Shown: positions 33,983 through 45,688 of the stretch, one piece after another
How the letters are laid out: each line of letters begins with the position of its first letter
Numbering within the stretch: the first letter of the stretch is position 1
NCBI GenBank assembly: GCA_033060915.1
Contig: CM065378.1
Span: 56,578,501-56,642,500, forward strand
Length of the DNA stretch: 64,000 bases
Origin: Euryodendron excelsum
Taxonomy: Eukaryota; Streptophyta; Magnoliopsida; Ericales; Pentaphylacaceae
Direction of reading: 5' to 3'
The notes under the pieces: generated by a model
What the model was told of the DNA's origin: nothing
The model's input: the letters and a program-made list of their open reading frames with translations, nothing else
Database searches by the model: none
Made by a program: the position numbers and the translations under genes

Positions 33983-34599
33983 TGTAAGTGGGATTTTTCG
34001 GGAAGACTGGGCTGAACTCTCAAACCCCAAACGGATGAGTCCAAATATCTCCTGCAAGACAATGAGGTTAGAATGGGTCGACCCGTAATGGGCCGATGAC
34101 ACTTCGAAGATTAAGTTAGCAAGCTTAATCGATAAATATGAATAAAAGTTGTGAATACTTGAAGTTTACTGTCCATACCTGGCTCTCGATGTCTTGGGCA
34201 TTTATAGAACCTTTGAGGGAGTGTGTTCTGCCTTGGCCTACCAGCAGGCTCTCATGGCCTGCTGGGTAGGCATCATCATTGATGCCGCCTGATTATTTAC
34301 AAGGTCTGGCGCACCGTCGTGGAGGATTCCGCCTGACCGGACGTGCACGTCGACGTCGCTTGGGCAGCTGCTTGCGCAGCTGCTTGCGCATTTAATGCGA
34401 GTCAACTCTGCATTTAATGTGCAAAGACCGCTAGCGGTTTGGGACCGCTTTTCGCAGTTTGGGCTATGCTGCGAAGGAGGTCGGCAGTTTGAGCTAGCTT
34501 TCCCTCTAATTCTGATCTAGGCTAGCAAAGCAGCCTCAACTTTAATTTGGACAGATTGAGCCTCACCCATTGGGTTGGGCCAAGGGTTATTCCCCCACA
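33983..34599 (-). repeat. Tat-A 5' LTR
   Basis: 617 bp, highly similar to 19278-19881. It differs by a 12-bp local duplication (GCAGCTGCTTGC repeated near 34370-34385). TATA-like CTATAAAT (minus) near 34200. Followed by TSD GTTTC. Confidence 0.92.
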
Positions 34600-34604
34600 G
34601 TTTC

Positions 34605-35290
34605 CAATATCCTAATCATGCACATCTCTTCGGCTTTATGTTAGAATGTCCAATTAATGAAGTGTACACATTTACCGTTTGTTGTGTTTACATCCATGTG
34701 GCCACTTTTAAGCAAATATTTTACTGTCTGCAACACATTAATTTGTTGCCATGTTAGAAATTGGGATTAGGCCAGCAGAAGAGAGGGAAAGTGATTTTTC
34801 TCATCATGGACAAAAGCCGCCAGATCATTGCTATACTGTTTCCATCACCAATTGGTATGTATGGATGATGTCTGCAGTGGTTCTGGCTCATCTATATCTT
34901 AGTTCGCACCCTCCAAGGTTGAGTTTGTGAGTTGTTCAAGCTGTGCAATTACATGTTGGAGGGCTAAATGGAAGTATGCTATGCTCTTGAAGACCTAGAA
35001 GAAAGAAAAAGTGTATGAAAAAGGTGGAGGATAAGAAATAAAAGCAGATAAAAGGGAAGTAAGCTCGTCTCTGTGGTGCCAGCAGACCCTACTCGGCCTT
35101 GACGTCGTGTAGCGGGTAAAATAAAATTGGACTAGCGAGCACATAAGTGATTAGTCCTTTAGGAAATAATACCTTCTGATGGTACTAAAGGGCTGTTTGG
35201 TCATTTCGAAGTAGCAACAGTGCTGATAAGTTCATACCACTAACGGTACAATGGCCCCATTTTATTGGCCTGCTCTATGTTGCCACTAAA
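34605..35290 (-). pseudogene. Ankyrin-PGG gene copy: exon 2 start plus intron, decayed
   Basis: 34605-34740 aligns with the exon 2 start of the intact gene (43995-44115), for example CAATATCC, TGCACATCTCT and GAATGTCCAAT in register, but with many changes and no open frame. 34755-35290 aligns with that gene's intron on both sides of Tat-B: TATGCTATGCTCTTGAAGAC matches 44358-44377, and the stretch around AAAGGGCTGTTTGGTCATTT matches 54924-54943. No Tat-B is inserted here. Exon 1 was not found to the right, and the rest of exon 2 is absent on the left, where Tat-A begins. Confidence 0.75.
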
Positions 35291-35691
35291 CGAAGAAGTA
35301 AAGAAAGAAAACCACAGGACAACTAAGTCTCTTTGCAATTCAATATGGTTTACTATTTGGATACAAATATTTATCTGGTTAAATCTCTACAAATTATCCC
35401 ATGTAATATAATACATACATATCATATTCAATCAAGTCACAAATTCATCCTATAATCTAATAAAATTTTATATTTGAATATAAGGTCCTATCTAATTAAA
35501 TTTTTATAAATTATCTCATCAAATATAATATGTATTATGACTTTAGATACAAAGTTTTATCTAACTAAATCTTTACAAATTATAACACTGCAATTGAATA
35601 GATAAAATATTCATAGCATTATCTTTTCATGTTACAATTTTCTTTTTTTTTTAAAGTAAATAATATCGACTATGATGCATATAGAAAAATG
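35291..35691. other. AT-rich non-coding DNA
   Basis: Local repeats of AAATTTTTATAAATTATC type; nothing else seen. Confidence 0.5.
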
Positions 35692-37061
35692 GGGGTAACC
35701 ACCTCACAAAACTCCCCCCACGTCTTTAAAATCAACGGCCCAGATGGCCTGCGGTGATGGGATTCCAACGGCTGAGATGCGACACGTCTTTTCGACTACT
35801 GACGACCAACCACCAGCTACTGCGTGGTGGCACGTGAAGCGACGCGACAGCACCCGCCATCATTGCGTCGTCCTCGCCATAAATGTGCCTCGTGTTTCAT
35901 GGCCGGGCCGTCCTGCAGAATTCCCTTAGCCCCGAGTAGGTGGCCAGATAAATTGGGGGCATCTGGTGATGATGGTTTCCCGACCAGACTGGGGACCGCA
36001 TTATTTGTCAACTGGCACCGAGCAGACCATGTCTTCCCACCTCAACTGGCCTTCACCCAACCAGGTCCCCCAAAGGTTCGCCCTTGTCTCTCCCGAGCAA
36101 ACTAGACGCTCGGAAAGATACCCCACTTTGGTCGGCCCCCCGACCACGTTAATAGGGCTCACACTTGACACCAGACACCATAGCATACACTAGGAGCGTG
36201 GGCGTGGCGTGTACAAGTAACAATCGTCATGCCTCTGATACCGTTCTGACACACGCCACCTTGGAGTGTAGGGAATACTCTCTCGAGTGCCCTGTCATAG
36301 CTCTGACCCTCCAACGAGAAATCGCCACGTGGAGAGCCCTCCTACTACTCCCATGCAGACATACAAGGCAAAGCGGCCAACTTCTCCAGATATGCTTACA
36401 CACAAACCAGAGAAAACCCTAAGACTATTCTCTTTATCAATTTCATCCCTTGAATCTAACTTGAATGCTGAAGGGCCTTTGGCTGCCACCGCACCGGTGG
36501 GCTTAGTGCAAGAGATCACCGACCAGCCGGCAGAAAGCTTGTCTTGGACCTGGGGGCAAGACACCATCATCCCGAGCAAACTAGATGCTCGGAAAGATAC
36601 CCCACTTTGGTCGGCCCCCCGACCACGTTAATAGGGCTCACACTTGACACCAGACACCATGGCATACACTAGGAGCGTGGGCGTGGCATGTACAAGTAAC
36701 AATCGTCATGCCTCTGATACCGTTCTGACACACGCCACCTTGGAGTGTAGGGAATACTCTCTCGAGTGCCCTGTCATAGCTCTGACCCTCCAACGAGAAA
36801 TCGCCACGTGGAGAGCCCTCCTACTACTCCCATGCAGACGTACAAGGCAAAGCGGCCAACTTCTCCAGATATGCTTACACACAAACCAGAGAAAACCCTA
36901 AGACTATTCTCTTTATCAATTTCATCCCTTGAATCTAACTTGAATGCTGAAGGGCCTTTGGCTGCCACCGCACCGGTGGGCTTAGTGCAAGAGATCACCG
37001 ACCAGCCGACAGAAAGCTTGTCTTGGACCTGGGGGCAAGACACCATGAATTTGTTGCATCA
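35692..37061 (+). mobile_element. Truncated 3' end of a Tat-B-like element
   Basis: Plus-oriented relative of Tat-B. 35692-35963 matches the reverse complement of 45050-45322. It ends in the polypurine tract AAATTGGGGGCATC and is followed by one LTR. No coding region, primer site or second LTR remains. The left end is a plain break, and no target-site duplication can be identified. Confidence 0.8.
35964..37061 (+). repeat. Tat-B-type LTR with internal 479-bp tandem duplication
   Basis: TGGTGATGATGG...TTGTTGCATCA. Units 36092-36570 and 36571-37049 both begin CCCGAGCAAACTAGA and differ at few bases, so an LTR of about 620 bp has grown to 1098 bp. The duplicated unit includes most of the LTR apart from its ends. 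Confidence 0.88.
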
Positions 37062-38245
37062 TCACGGACTCTAAGCATGTTCGTTCTCCAGCTTTTAATT
37101 GCAAAATCTACTCTATATAATATCATCTATATCCTATTCCAAATGAACTCATTGCGGCTGAAAGGCGCCCTCATATTGCAAAAAAGTTGCAATGAAGAAG
37201 GCTATATATTGTTGGAATTATATTAATATATTTCAAAATATAAAACGTGTTTTAATATATAATTTTTTTTTTTTTTTTGTGAATATGAAATGTCGGTTTT
37301 CAAAAGGTTTATTTGCTCTTTACATTTCAGTCATGGGGCATACCCTTTATGGGCATTAAAGTGCCATATTGCATAATTATGGTCAATCAAGAGCATTATG
37401 CATTTACATTTGATTATACCATTTCAATTGCAATGTTAATATTCTTTATGATAGTAGATATGCTACTTTTTAGTACAGTAAATTGTATCATTAGTTTTAA
37501 CCGTTGGCTTGGTGTGTGAAAGTGGAGAATGAGACCTCTTCGTATATTTATATGAAACTGTAATAGCTTTGACAGGGGCTGAGCTGAAGCCACAAGATTC
37601 TGTCAAAAACTATTATCTAATTCTTCTCTTTTATATTTCTAAAAGCGTATTCTTTATTATATGATTTTATTCAATCTTGAGACAATCAAGAAGTTGTTCT
37701 CTATATCTCTGCACTTAGGAGTGCACCCTTGAGGAGAAGCAACAGTGGAGAAGTGACAGTTAAATCCTGAAAAGTAAGTCGCCATAACCTAATTGCACCG
37801 GGTCACGTACTTAGAGGGACGTAATCTATTCTTAAGGGTAGTGACTACACACGCCTTTGTCGATGAGTTTTCTCCAACTTTTACTTTGTAAAGCATTGTA
37901 ATTTGAATTTCATATTTTATGTGTTATTTTCATAGGATGAATAATATATTTTTGACCCGATATTTCCAACATATATTACTTGAGGCAGAAGAACATGAGG
38001 GATCGTCTGAACACATCGTCTTTGGTTTACGTTTAATATTTCAGATTAGTTACATGGTATACTCCCTCATTATATTGTGTGTATTTGTTACTATATTTTG
38101 CTGGTGTTAATAAAAGGCTGCAATATTTATATCATTGTTTATCTTTAAACAATTTACTGTAATATAAAAATTTATTGCCTCTGGAGGTTAGATCCTTCTT
38201 TGTTATTACACTAGGTTCAATGGGAAGAAACATTCTATACTGTAT
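37062..38245. other. Non-coding DNA, no gene recognised
   Basis: Poly(T) at 37263-37279. Short open frames have no recognisable content. Confidence 0.5.
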
Positions 38246-38246
38246 G

Positions 38247-38390
38247 TAGGGATGGACCTACGCTAGGGTCAAGGAATCTCTTGTGTTTCCAAAAAAAATC
38301 TATGTACTGTATTATATTCTAAGTACTGAAAAATCTCTAAGTGTAGAGAAAAACTTCAAAACTTTGCCCCTCCTCCGTCCACCCCGCTTG
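38247..38390. repeat. Possible hAT-like terminal fragment
   Basis: TAGGGATGGACCTACGC resembles the common plant hAT end CAGTGGCGGACC. CCTCCGTCCACC near 38373-38384 could be the opposite end. Weak. Confidence 0.3.
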
Positions 38391-39862
38391 GAGACTCATG
38401 TAGGTGAGATTGTCCACATGAGGCCGTGACACTAATAATTGGACTACAATCTTAAAATTTCCGAGAGAATCAAGATCTATCGCATGGCCGTTAATAGCGC
38501 TAACCCTCAACAAGAAGTGTAATAGCAAAACTATGTGTATAACATGTTAAACTTTGCCTAAAATGGTCTAGTTCAAAACATAGTTTACTATGATTCTTTG
38601 ACAAAGCCTATTAACATTAAGTATTAAGGATAATCCGTGCTTACGATACTCTTAATAAAATTTAAACATGAGTATTATGTAGAAGCTCCGTTTGATTTCA
38701 CATACATGCAAGTATTCATGATGTGGTTGACAAAATACCGATCACTTGGTATGTACTAAAATTCATTATATATATATATATATGAATGAAAAGTGCTATC
38801 TTTTAAGAGTCAAATTAAGAATTAAATCAAAACTTCAATGTTCAAACAAACAGGTTAGATATACAAAAACAGAATTGTTCATTACGAAAAAAGTGTGAGC
38901 TTCATTTTGTACAATCCAATAATATAAAATTATTTTTTAAGGTTAAAAAACATGGCCATTGATTAAGGGAGAGGAAATGAGAGACTTGGTTTTGGTTTTA
39001 GAGAAAGAGAATGTATGTTTCTGAGAGTGGGTTTTTGGGTTGGATTGTAGTGAGAGAGAAAGGTTGAGAGAGCATAACAGTGACATGAGGACTGTTGCTA
39101 GTGGTGGTGGTTGTTCAATGTGAGCCATGGCCTTCAATGGCTGCCAGCCACCTCTCCCTCTCACACTACACTAGCCCATTTTCTCCCTCTAGCGCAACAC
39201 AAGCACATTTCCACCTCTCACCCATGGCCATCATGACACCTTCTCTCACGGCTAAAACCAACACCACCGTAAGACCCAATCGCCATGCATAGCAGCCATC
39301 ATCGCTTCTTTGGCAACCAGACACACCAGCACCCAAGTTTAGAGATAGGAACAATCCAAGTTTAGTGCTGTTTGTTTACATTGGAACAATAAAAGGAAAA
39401 GAAGAGAAGAAATGCTTTAAGTGTGAGGGGAGAGGGGACTTCAAAGGCAAATGTATGCCAAAAAAGAACAACCTTTGCATATACAACTATGGATCGTATA
39501 AGGGGTGGTGGCAAAGCTGAGAAAAGGAGTACGGCGAAGAACCTAGTGAGTGATAGGGCAACTATTATGCTATTTGTGATTGGCTAGCAGCAGGCTCAGT
39601 TGGCATCTCTGGTTGTTTAGTATGCATATGGGGCACTTTCTTCTTGTCTATGGAATCAAATTAATTTGAACAAATCTTTATTCTACTAAAAGGATAATTG
39701 GCAGATGAATCTCAATGCATAATGATAAATTGTTATGGGCCAAAAGTTGAGGGGCTTAGAGAACCTTGGTGGAATCAGATACCATGTAAGGAGAAGATCA
39801 TTAGTTTGGGTGTGATTCGAATTTCAAGCGGAGAGGTGGTTTGATTTGAAACTCAAAAGGAC
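38391..39862. other. Non-coding DNA
   Basis: (TA)n at 38768-38783. Nothing else is supported. Confidence 0.5.
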
Positions 39863-40238
39863 ATAGAAGATGTCTTGGTCTGGTGGATTTGGCTCACAAG
39901 AAATGACTTCTCTTTCAATCAAAATCAAGTAGCTTATGTTCAAGTTGTGGAGAGCATCAATGTATCCACTGCTTTGTGGATTAAATCAGAGGTGGCAAAC
40001 CAGATTCAACATTTCTGATTTTGTATTTGCTATGGGTAAGTTTTGCTCATAGCTAGGCGGGTTTTGTTTATTGGCTTCTGGCCAATTGTGTTTTCTATGA
40101 TCCATCTTGTATCTCTTTGGGTGAAGGCTGGTGGTTCCCTTTTCTGTTCGACTTTTTTGCTGGCTCAGTCTTGGGCTCTCCCCTTCCCTCTGTAATTCCC
40201 TCTTTCAATATATATACCGTTCAAAAAAAAAAAAAAAA
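39863..40238 (+). pseudogene. L1-type LINE 3' end, severely 5'-truncated
   Basis: The last 51 codons of a LINE polyprotein are readable (39863-40018: VWWIWLTRNDFSFNQNQ ... ALWIKSEVANQ, stop TGA). They resemble the region after reverse transcriptase in plant L1 elements. A 3' UTR of about 200 bp and a poly(A) tail at 40223-40238 follow. Weak similarity may extend upstream to about 39700. No target-site duplication was located. Confidence 0.65.
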
Positions 40239-40327
40239 CAAATCCAGAGCTCTAAATTAAATAAAGAAACTTAGAACCAATAACGGTGGGCCTTTTGTAA
40301 AGTTGATGACCATGATGATGTTTTAGT

Positions 40328-40584
40328 CAATGGCGGACACATAAACCCTATAAATTTTGAAATTACTCCTTTATCCTATAAATTATTGTACATTTAGAAT
40401 ACAATATAGTATATTGGTTCTTTCAAAATTTTTAAATTCTTCTTTATCCTTGTAAAGTTTTGGATAGGTATCATATAATATATAGTGTATCAATTCTCCA
40501 AAATAAAAAATAAAAATCTTAACCCTCCTTTGAGCAAAAAAAATTTTCTTGCCCCTCCCAACGAAAATCCTTGGTCCGGCAATG
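40328..40584. mobile_element. hAT-like non-autonomous element (257 bp)
   Basis: The left end CAATGGCGGAC and right end GGTCCGGCAATG are imperfect inverted repeats of the plant hAT end CAGTGGCGGAC. The eight bases on each side (GTTTTAGT, ATTTTAGA) agree at six central positions, as expected for a decayed 8-bp target duplication. The interior is AT-rich and non-coding. Confidence 0.6.
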
Positions 40585-41635
40585 ATTTTAGAAGATAAAT
40601 TAAGAATAAAAAAAATATACAAAGTAAAAAAAAATTAAGGCAATAGTTAAAAATCAGAGGTGGTTGTAGCGACTTCTCTCTCCACCACCACTGCACCGCC
40701 GCACAAGGTGCACCCTAGCATGGCTGCACCTCAAGCACAGCGAAAGTCTCACAGTTCACTGACAGAGACAAACCCACTCTAGCCACCACCACGCTCATGG
40801 GCCACATAATGCAGAGAAGCGTGTAGAATAAAGAGATAAATAGAGCAGGATTTGTTGATTTACACAAAATATCAAAAACTAAACTCTTTCTAATCTATTG
40901 ATTCACACACAGAATAGCAGAATAAGGCATCAACTAAGTTAATTCACACATAATAACAAAGTCGAAAAGAATATGAGAATACTCCCAATATTATTGATCA
41001 AAACCTGATTTGGGGCAAAGTCATTACATCTATTTATTTATGGGTATGTCTATAAAGATTCGAATTTCCTAATGGATGCTAATTAAAGATTAAAAAAAAA
41101 GGGAAACTTAAAGCCAAAATTATTGAAAATTTGTAGTCAAAGGAAACTTGAAGTCAAAGTAAATTTGGAGCTAAATTAATTTGATTCCTTGGGCCGTTAC
41201 GTGTCTTTCAAAGTAATTTGAATAGCATCGCCCCGAGCCTATACCAATCACAATGCCCCAAATAGGCTATTTTTATACGGTGTGCATCACCACACCACCC
41301 AATCTCTGTAGCAAAATCACCATCACCTTCTTCCTCCCCTTCCAGCCGAATCGGCACCTCTGCCACTGGTCAGCCATGGTCCTTCCTCTTTGTCTACTCT
41401 TCTTCTTCTATTCTTTACCAAGCCTGGGCCGTTTGAGCTTGTAGGCGTGAGAGAGAGCATTTGATTATGTTTGAAGTGAATTGTTGCCATGGCGTGAATC
41501 GTGAGAGAAATAGAGTTTGTGCACATATTTGTTTGTGCATTTAATGCTTTCTTTGCAAACTCTCTTACCCTCTGGCACGCTCCAACGGGAAGGCTTTTTT
41601 TTTTTTTTTTTTGTTTCGATAATTTTGGTGCATTA
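40585..41635. other. Non-coding DNA
   Basis: Poly(T) at 41597-41612. No gene recognised. Confidence 0.5.
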
Positions 41636-41639
41636 TACA

Positions 41640-42126
41640 TTTAGTTTGGACAAAAGGGAGAAAAGACAAAGGAAAGTGTCAGTTAAGAGGGGAAAAAAAT
41701 AAAAGAAAGAGAAGAAAAGAGAAGTATTGATATGTCGTTTAAATAATTAAGAAAGAAATGAGGGAGATACTTCATTCTTCTTATTTGGTTTGACAATAAT
41801 TAATAAATATATATATATATATATATAATATAATTTTATAATTATATATATCTTGTATATAAAATTTTAATATTTTTTATTATAAATTGATAAGTATAAT
41901 TAGTATTTAAAATAAATAATAGCAAGTACTCCATTTTCGTTCCATTTCCTCTCAATTTTAAATAAAAATAAAGAGACAAAAAAAATACTTAAAAAGTAAA
42001 CTTCTTCACCCCTCCATCCATTTTCCTTTCACTCTTCTCATTCAAAATTATTTAATCACAATATAATTAACTTTTTTCTTCTCAATCCTTCACTTTCTCT
42101 CCAACTCTTTGATCCAAACAAAAGCT
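41640..42126. repeat. Candidate MITE (about 490 bp, AT-rich)
   Basis: The left border TTTAGTTTGGACAAAAGG and right border CAACTCTTTGATCCAAACAAAAGC are imperfect inverted repeats. The interior is AT- and purine-rich with (TA)n at 41808-41827. No clear target-site duplication. Confidence 0.4.
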
Positions 42127-43345
42127 TATTAGAGAGAATCAGAGACAAAGAAAGGAAAAGACAGGGTGCGACCCGGCCACTAATGCTGACCCTTTTATGC
42201 GGGATTTGGAGGTAAAGTTAGAGGTGAAAAGTTAGTCAAAATAAATACCAACCATTCGATCGAGAGCCTAGGAACAAATAAATATAATCCGTTGGATTGA
42301 TTACCACGTATGACACCTATGAGTATAATGTATTTTAGAGGGCCTTTAACAATTCCCCTTTCTCTTCATGTTGCCTACTTTTATGTCATATTTGGGAGCA
42401 GAACTTGCATAGACCAGTGACTAACCAAGAGAAAAACCGAGGGTGTGAGGAGAATATTTCAAAACCAATAATGTGATGAGAATTCTTCTAAGATACTATG
42501 AAACTCAAACTCCAAAAACCTTTTCAAAAGTCATTTTCCTAAGAATCTAGTCTCAATATGGCTGCGGTTCTGGAAGGAAATGAGATATTCAAGATGGCGT
42601 ACTAACGGAACAAACCCTGTGTTCATTCCTAAGCCCATTTTAAAAAATTCCAAGTTAAGTTTCAAGCTAGTTCTAATCCCAAATCTAAATCTAAACTCCA
42701 ACTTCTTGAAACAACTCTAAATTCACAGAGTGATTTTTTATATATGAACCTCAATCCCCAATTTCCCTTCTTAGAACTTCAGTTCCTTCTCAAGTTCCCA
42801 ACCCACAATGCACTAGCATTCACAGAGTGATTTTTTTATAAATGAACCTCCCTTGACATGATATTTGTAAGGACTCTTAGAGAAAGGTTCAGAGTTCTGC
42901 TATCCATCTTCATGTTGGCACTTAGATTTTACTTCTCTCTCGCCGTAGATGCGAGAAATATTGTTGAACCATGTAAATAAAACATGTTAAACTTCAAATT
43001 AAGTGCTGAGATTATTAATACTGAATTAGTTTAAATCCTTGTATACGTAAGAGTATAAATATGTTTGATAGCTCAATATGTTTGATAGCTAGGAGCGACG
43101 AAATTCTTACAATTAAAAGGGTATTAGAACTCTTGCAAATAGAAACAATATCACTACAAATTTAGCATAATAGAATCATACTGAGGCATGATAAACAAAA
43201 AGGAAGGCACAGAAATATCATGAACCAGGCTAGGCATGATTCTTTCAATTGCAATTCAAACATAACCATAGAAACACACATTCACTGGTATAGTCTTTTC
43301 AAAGTTCCAAGGAGACACAGAGAATGTGAGCTAGGCATCCATGAT
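42127..43345. other. Intergenic region downstream of the ankyrin gene
   Basis: The motif TTCACAGAGTGATTTTTT recurs at about 42722 and 42820. Otherwise nothing recognised; presumably includes the ankyrin 3' UTR near 43150-43345. Confidence 0.5.
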
Positions 43346-44110
43346 CTAGGTCATCTGAATTTGAACATGTTGGTTGCCATTGGGATGGTTCACCGCAACT
43401 GCTTTCCAACATTTTCTGAATGGTTTCCACATATCTATGCCCTTGCTTTTCTTCAACCACTTTTCTATCCAGCGAAGTATGTGGCCAAGAAGAAGGAGCG
43501 CCATCACTCCACACCATACTGGAACTGCAACATACATAGTGCGACGGAGTGCTACCCTGTCCTTTTTTGGAGTGACCGCAACGATGGAAAATGCATAAGT
43601 GAATGCCATTGAGGTAATTGACAACCACATGACCATTATTAAAACCCACATCAAAGGTTTCCGCTTGTAGGGTATTCCAGTAATGAGCAACAAAATTATG
43701 CTCAGAGACGCAACAAAACCAATCGTGTTGGCATGGAGGTAAAATTTATACGTTTGTGGATAATTATAAGCAATCACAGCTTCTCCCGCTCTGTATGAAT
43801 TATCACTTGAATTATTTTGCCAAACACCACCTGGAGGACTCACTCCTGCTTGGAAAGCCATTGTTGCGAGTAGTGATGCAACTACCATTAATGCATCCCT
43901 TTTCTTCTTCAGCCACTCACCTTGACTGATACCCTTTCGTGATTCAACGCTTCGCACAGCATTCGAGGCTCCAGCTTCTTCGAGGGACTTTCCAATATCC
44001 CAATCTTGCACATCTCTCCGGCTTTGTGCCAGAATGTCCAATGCCGTGTACCCATTTGCATTTCTTGCGTTTACATCTACTTTGTCAGTCGCAAGTAAAT
44101 ATTTAACAGC
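43346..44110 (-). CDS. Ankyrin repeat/PGG-domain membrane protein (BDA1/ITN1-like), exon 2
   Basis: 254 codons plus stop, joined in phase 0 to the exon at 55122-55682 to give 441 residues, a usual length for the family. The exon starts AVKYLLATDKVDVNARNANGY after an acceptor TTTGCAG (44111-44117) and finishes the last ankyrin repeat. The PGG domain follows (WLKKKRDALMVVASLLATMA, with SPPGGVWQ), then further hydrophobic segments around FYLHANTIGFVASL, LMWVLIMVMWLSI and VPVWCGVMALLLLGHIL: four membrane helices in all. A short basic tail ends in VQIQMT. Relatives act in plant immunity and salt or ABA signalling at the plasma membrane. No stop or frameshift is seen. The intron contains Tat-B. Confidence 0.9.
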   Translation of the reverse strand, partial: AVKYLLATDKVDVNARNANGYTALDILAQSRRDVQDWDIGKSLEEAGASNAVRSVESRKGISQGEWLKKKRDALMVVASLLATMAFQAGVSPPGGVWQNNSSDNSYRAGEAVIAYNYPQTYKFYLHANTIGFVASLSIILLLITGIPYKRKPLMWVLIMVMWLSITSMAFTYAFSIVAVTPKKDRVALRRTMYVAVPVWCGVMALLLLGHILRWIEKWLKKSKGIDMWKPFRKCWKAVAVNHPNGNQHVQIQMT

Positions 44111-44420
44111 CTGCAAATATACATGTTTTAATTTGTTATCATGTTAGATGAGAAAGCCATCAAGGTCATTGCCAATTCTGTAAATAAGTATTAATGAATG
44201 AAAATATGCGGTGGTTTCTACCTCAGACGTGAATATAAGTTTGTGAGGCTTTTAAGCTATGAAGTCACATGTATTAAATTTGAGAGGGTTAAATTGACAT
44301 GAAATTGCTAAGGAAAAGAATATGTTAATGTGTATAATAAATTACCCTTCACCATATGCTATGCTATTGAAGACACCACTTTTGAAATTAAAGAAACCAA
44401 TCAAAAATAAAAGGGGATGA

Positions 44421-45049
44421 TGATGCAACAAACTTGTAGTGTCTTGCCCCCAGGTCTAAGATAAACTCTCTGTTAGCTGGTCGGTGATCTCCTGCACTAA
44501 ACCCATCAGTATGGTGGCAGCCAAAGGCCCTCCGGTGTTCAAGTTAGATTCAAAGAGGTGAAGTTGATAGAGAGAAAAATAACGTCTCAGGGTTCTCTCA
44601 TGGGTTGTTTGTGTTAGCGTACCTGCGAAGGGGTTGAGTTTTCCCCTTGTATGTCTGCATGGGAGTGATAGGTGGCCTCTCCACGTGGCAGCCTCTAGTT
44701 GGAGGATCAGAAAGGTGTCAGGACACTTGAGAGGGTCATCCCCACACTCCATGGTGGCGTGTGTCAAAGTGGTGTTAAGGGGAAGGTGATTGTCACTTGT
44801 GCACGCCATGCCCATGCCCCCAGTGTATGCCAGGGTGTCAGGTGTCAGGTGTGGGCCCTATTGACACGATAGGGGAGCCGACTAGATCGGAGTCCCCTTC
44901 CAAGAGTCCATCCAGCTCGAGGGATCGAGAACGAACCACCGGGAGACCTGGTCGGGCAAAGGCTAGATGACATGGGAAAAATGTGGTCTGATCAGTGCCG
45001 GTCGACAGATAATACAAAGCCCGGTCTGGTTGGGAAACCATCATCACCA
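44421..45049 (-). repeat. Tat-B 3' LTR
   Basis: 629 bp, preceded on the minus strand by the purine tract GATGAATTGGGGGCATC (45050-45066). Confidence 0.92.
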
Positions 45050-45688
45050 GATGCCCCCAATTCATCTGGCAATCTGTTCGGGGCTAGAGGAATTCCACAG
45101 GGCGGCCCGACCACGAAACATAGAGCGCATTTACGGCGAAGACGGCGCAATGATGACGGGTGCTATCACGTCACTTCACCTGCCGCCACGTGGCAGCTGG
45201 GGGTTGGTCGTCAATAGCTGAAAGGACACGTCGTATCCCAGCCGTTGGCGTCCCATCACAGCAGGCCATCTGGGTCGTTGATTTCAAAGACATAGGGGGA
45301 GTTTTGTAAGGCGGTTGCCCCCATTTCGCCCTTACAACTTTTTGCCAAATGCACAAAGAGAGAGAGCGAGAGAGAAAAACCTCCTTTGTCGTCCCCACCC
45401 TCATCTCCGTCGTCTCCGGCTAGTCGAAGGGGCACCAGTCTATGCGTCGCGCCGCTGGCTTTCGTCGGAACTAGTCGCCAGCACTTCGAATCGTGGTAAG
45501 ATGCGTTCCTTGGTTGCATGTACTGGTTGATTACCCATTGTATGTCGGTATTTGAGGGAAGGGGCCAAATTCCCAACCTTTCGAGGTTTGATGATAGGTC
45601 AGAATTCTTAGAATCCGTCCTTGGGGACTTGTGTGAATTGTTTAAGCCGGTGTTTGATAGGATTGAGGTTTGTAAGCCCTTGAGCACA

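Larger units (their letters stand above)
19278..34599 (-). mobile_element. Tat-lineage Ty3/Gypsy element Tat-A (15.3 kb including nested solo LTR)
   Basis: LTRs at 19278-19881 and 33983-34599 (plus-strand ends TGTAAG...CCCACA) are flanked by the exact 5-bp duplication GTTTC (19273-19277, 34600-34604). Coding order on the minus strand is gag, protease, RT, RNase H, a second archaeal-type RNase H, integrase. The second RNase H is diagnostic for Tat. A spliced accessory gene lies on the plus strand between pol and the 3' LTR. Without the 5.2-kb solo LTR in pol, the element is about 10.2 kb. Confidence 0.93.

Noticed and set aside
35744..37074. Repeated frames of 60-114 codons around 36-37 kb
   Set aside because: Lie in an LTR and its internal duplication; identical frames recur because of the 479-bp repeat.
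39095..39354. Short Thr/Ser-rich frames near 39.1-39.3 kb
   Set aside because: No start context, domain or splice support; compositional.
43220..43612. 130-codon plus-strand frame
   Set aside because: Antisense shadow of ankyrin exon 2.
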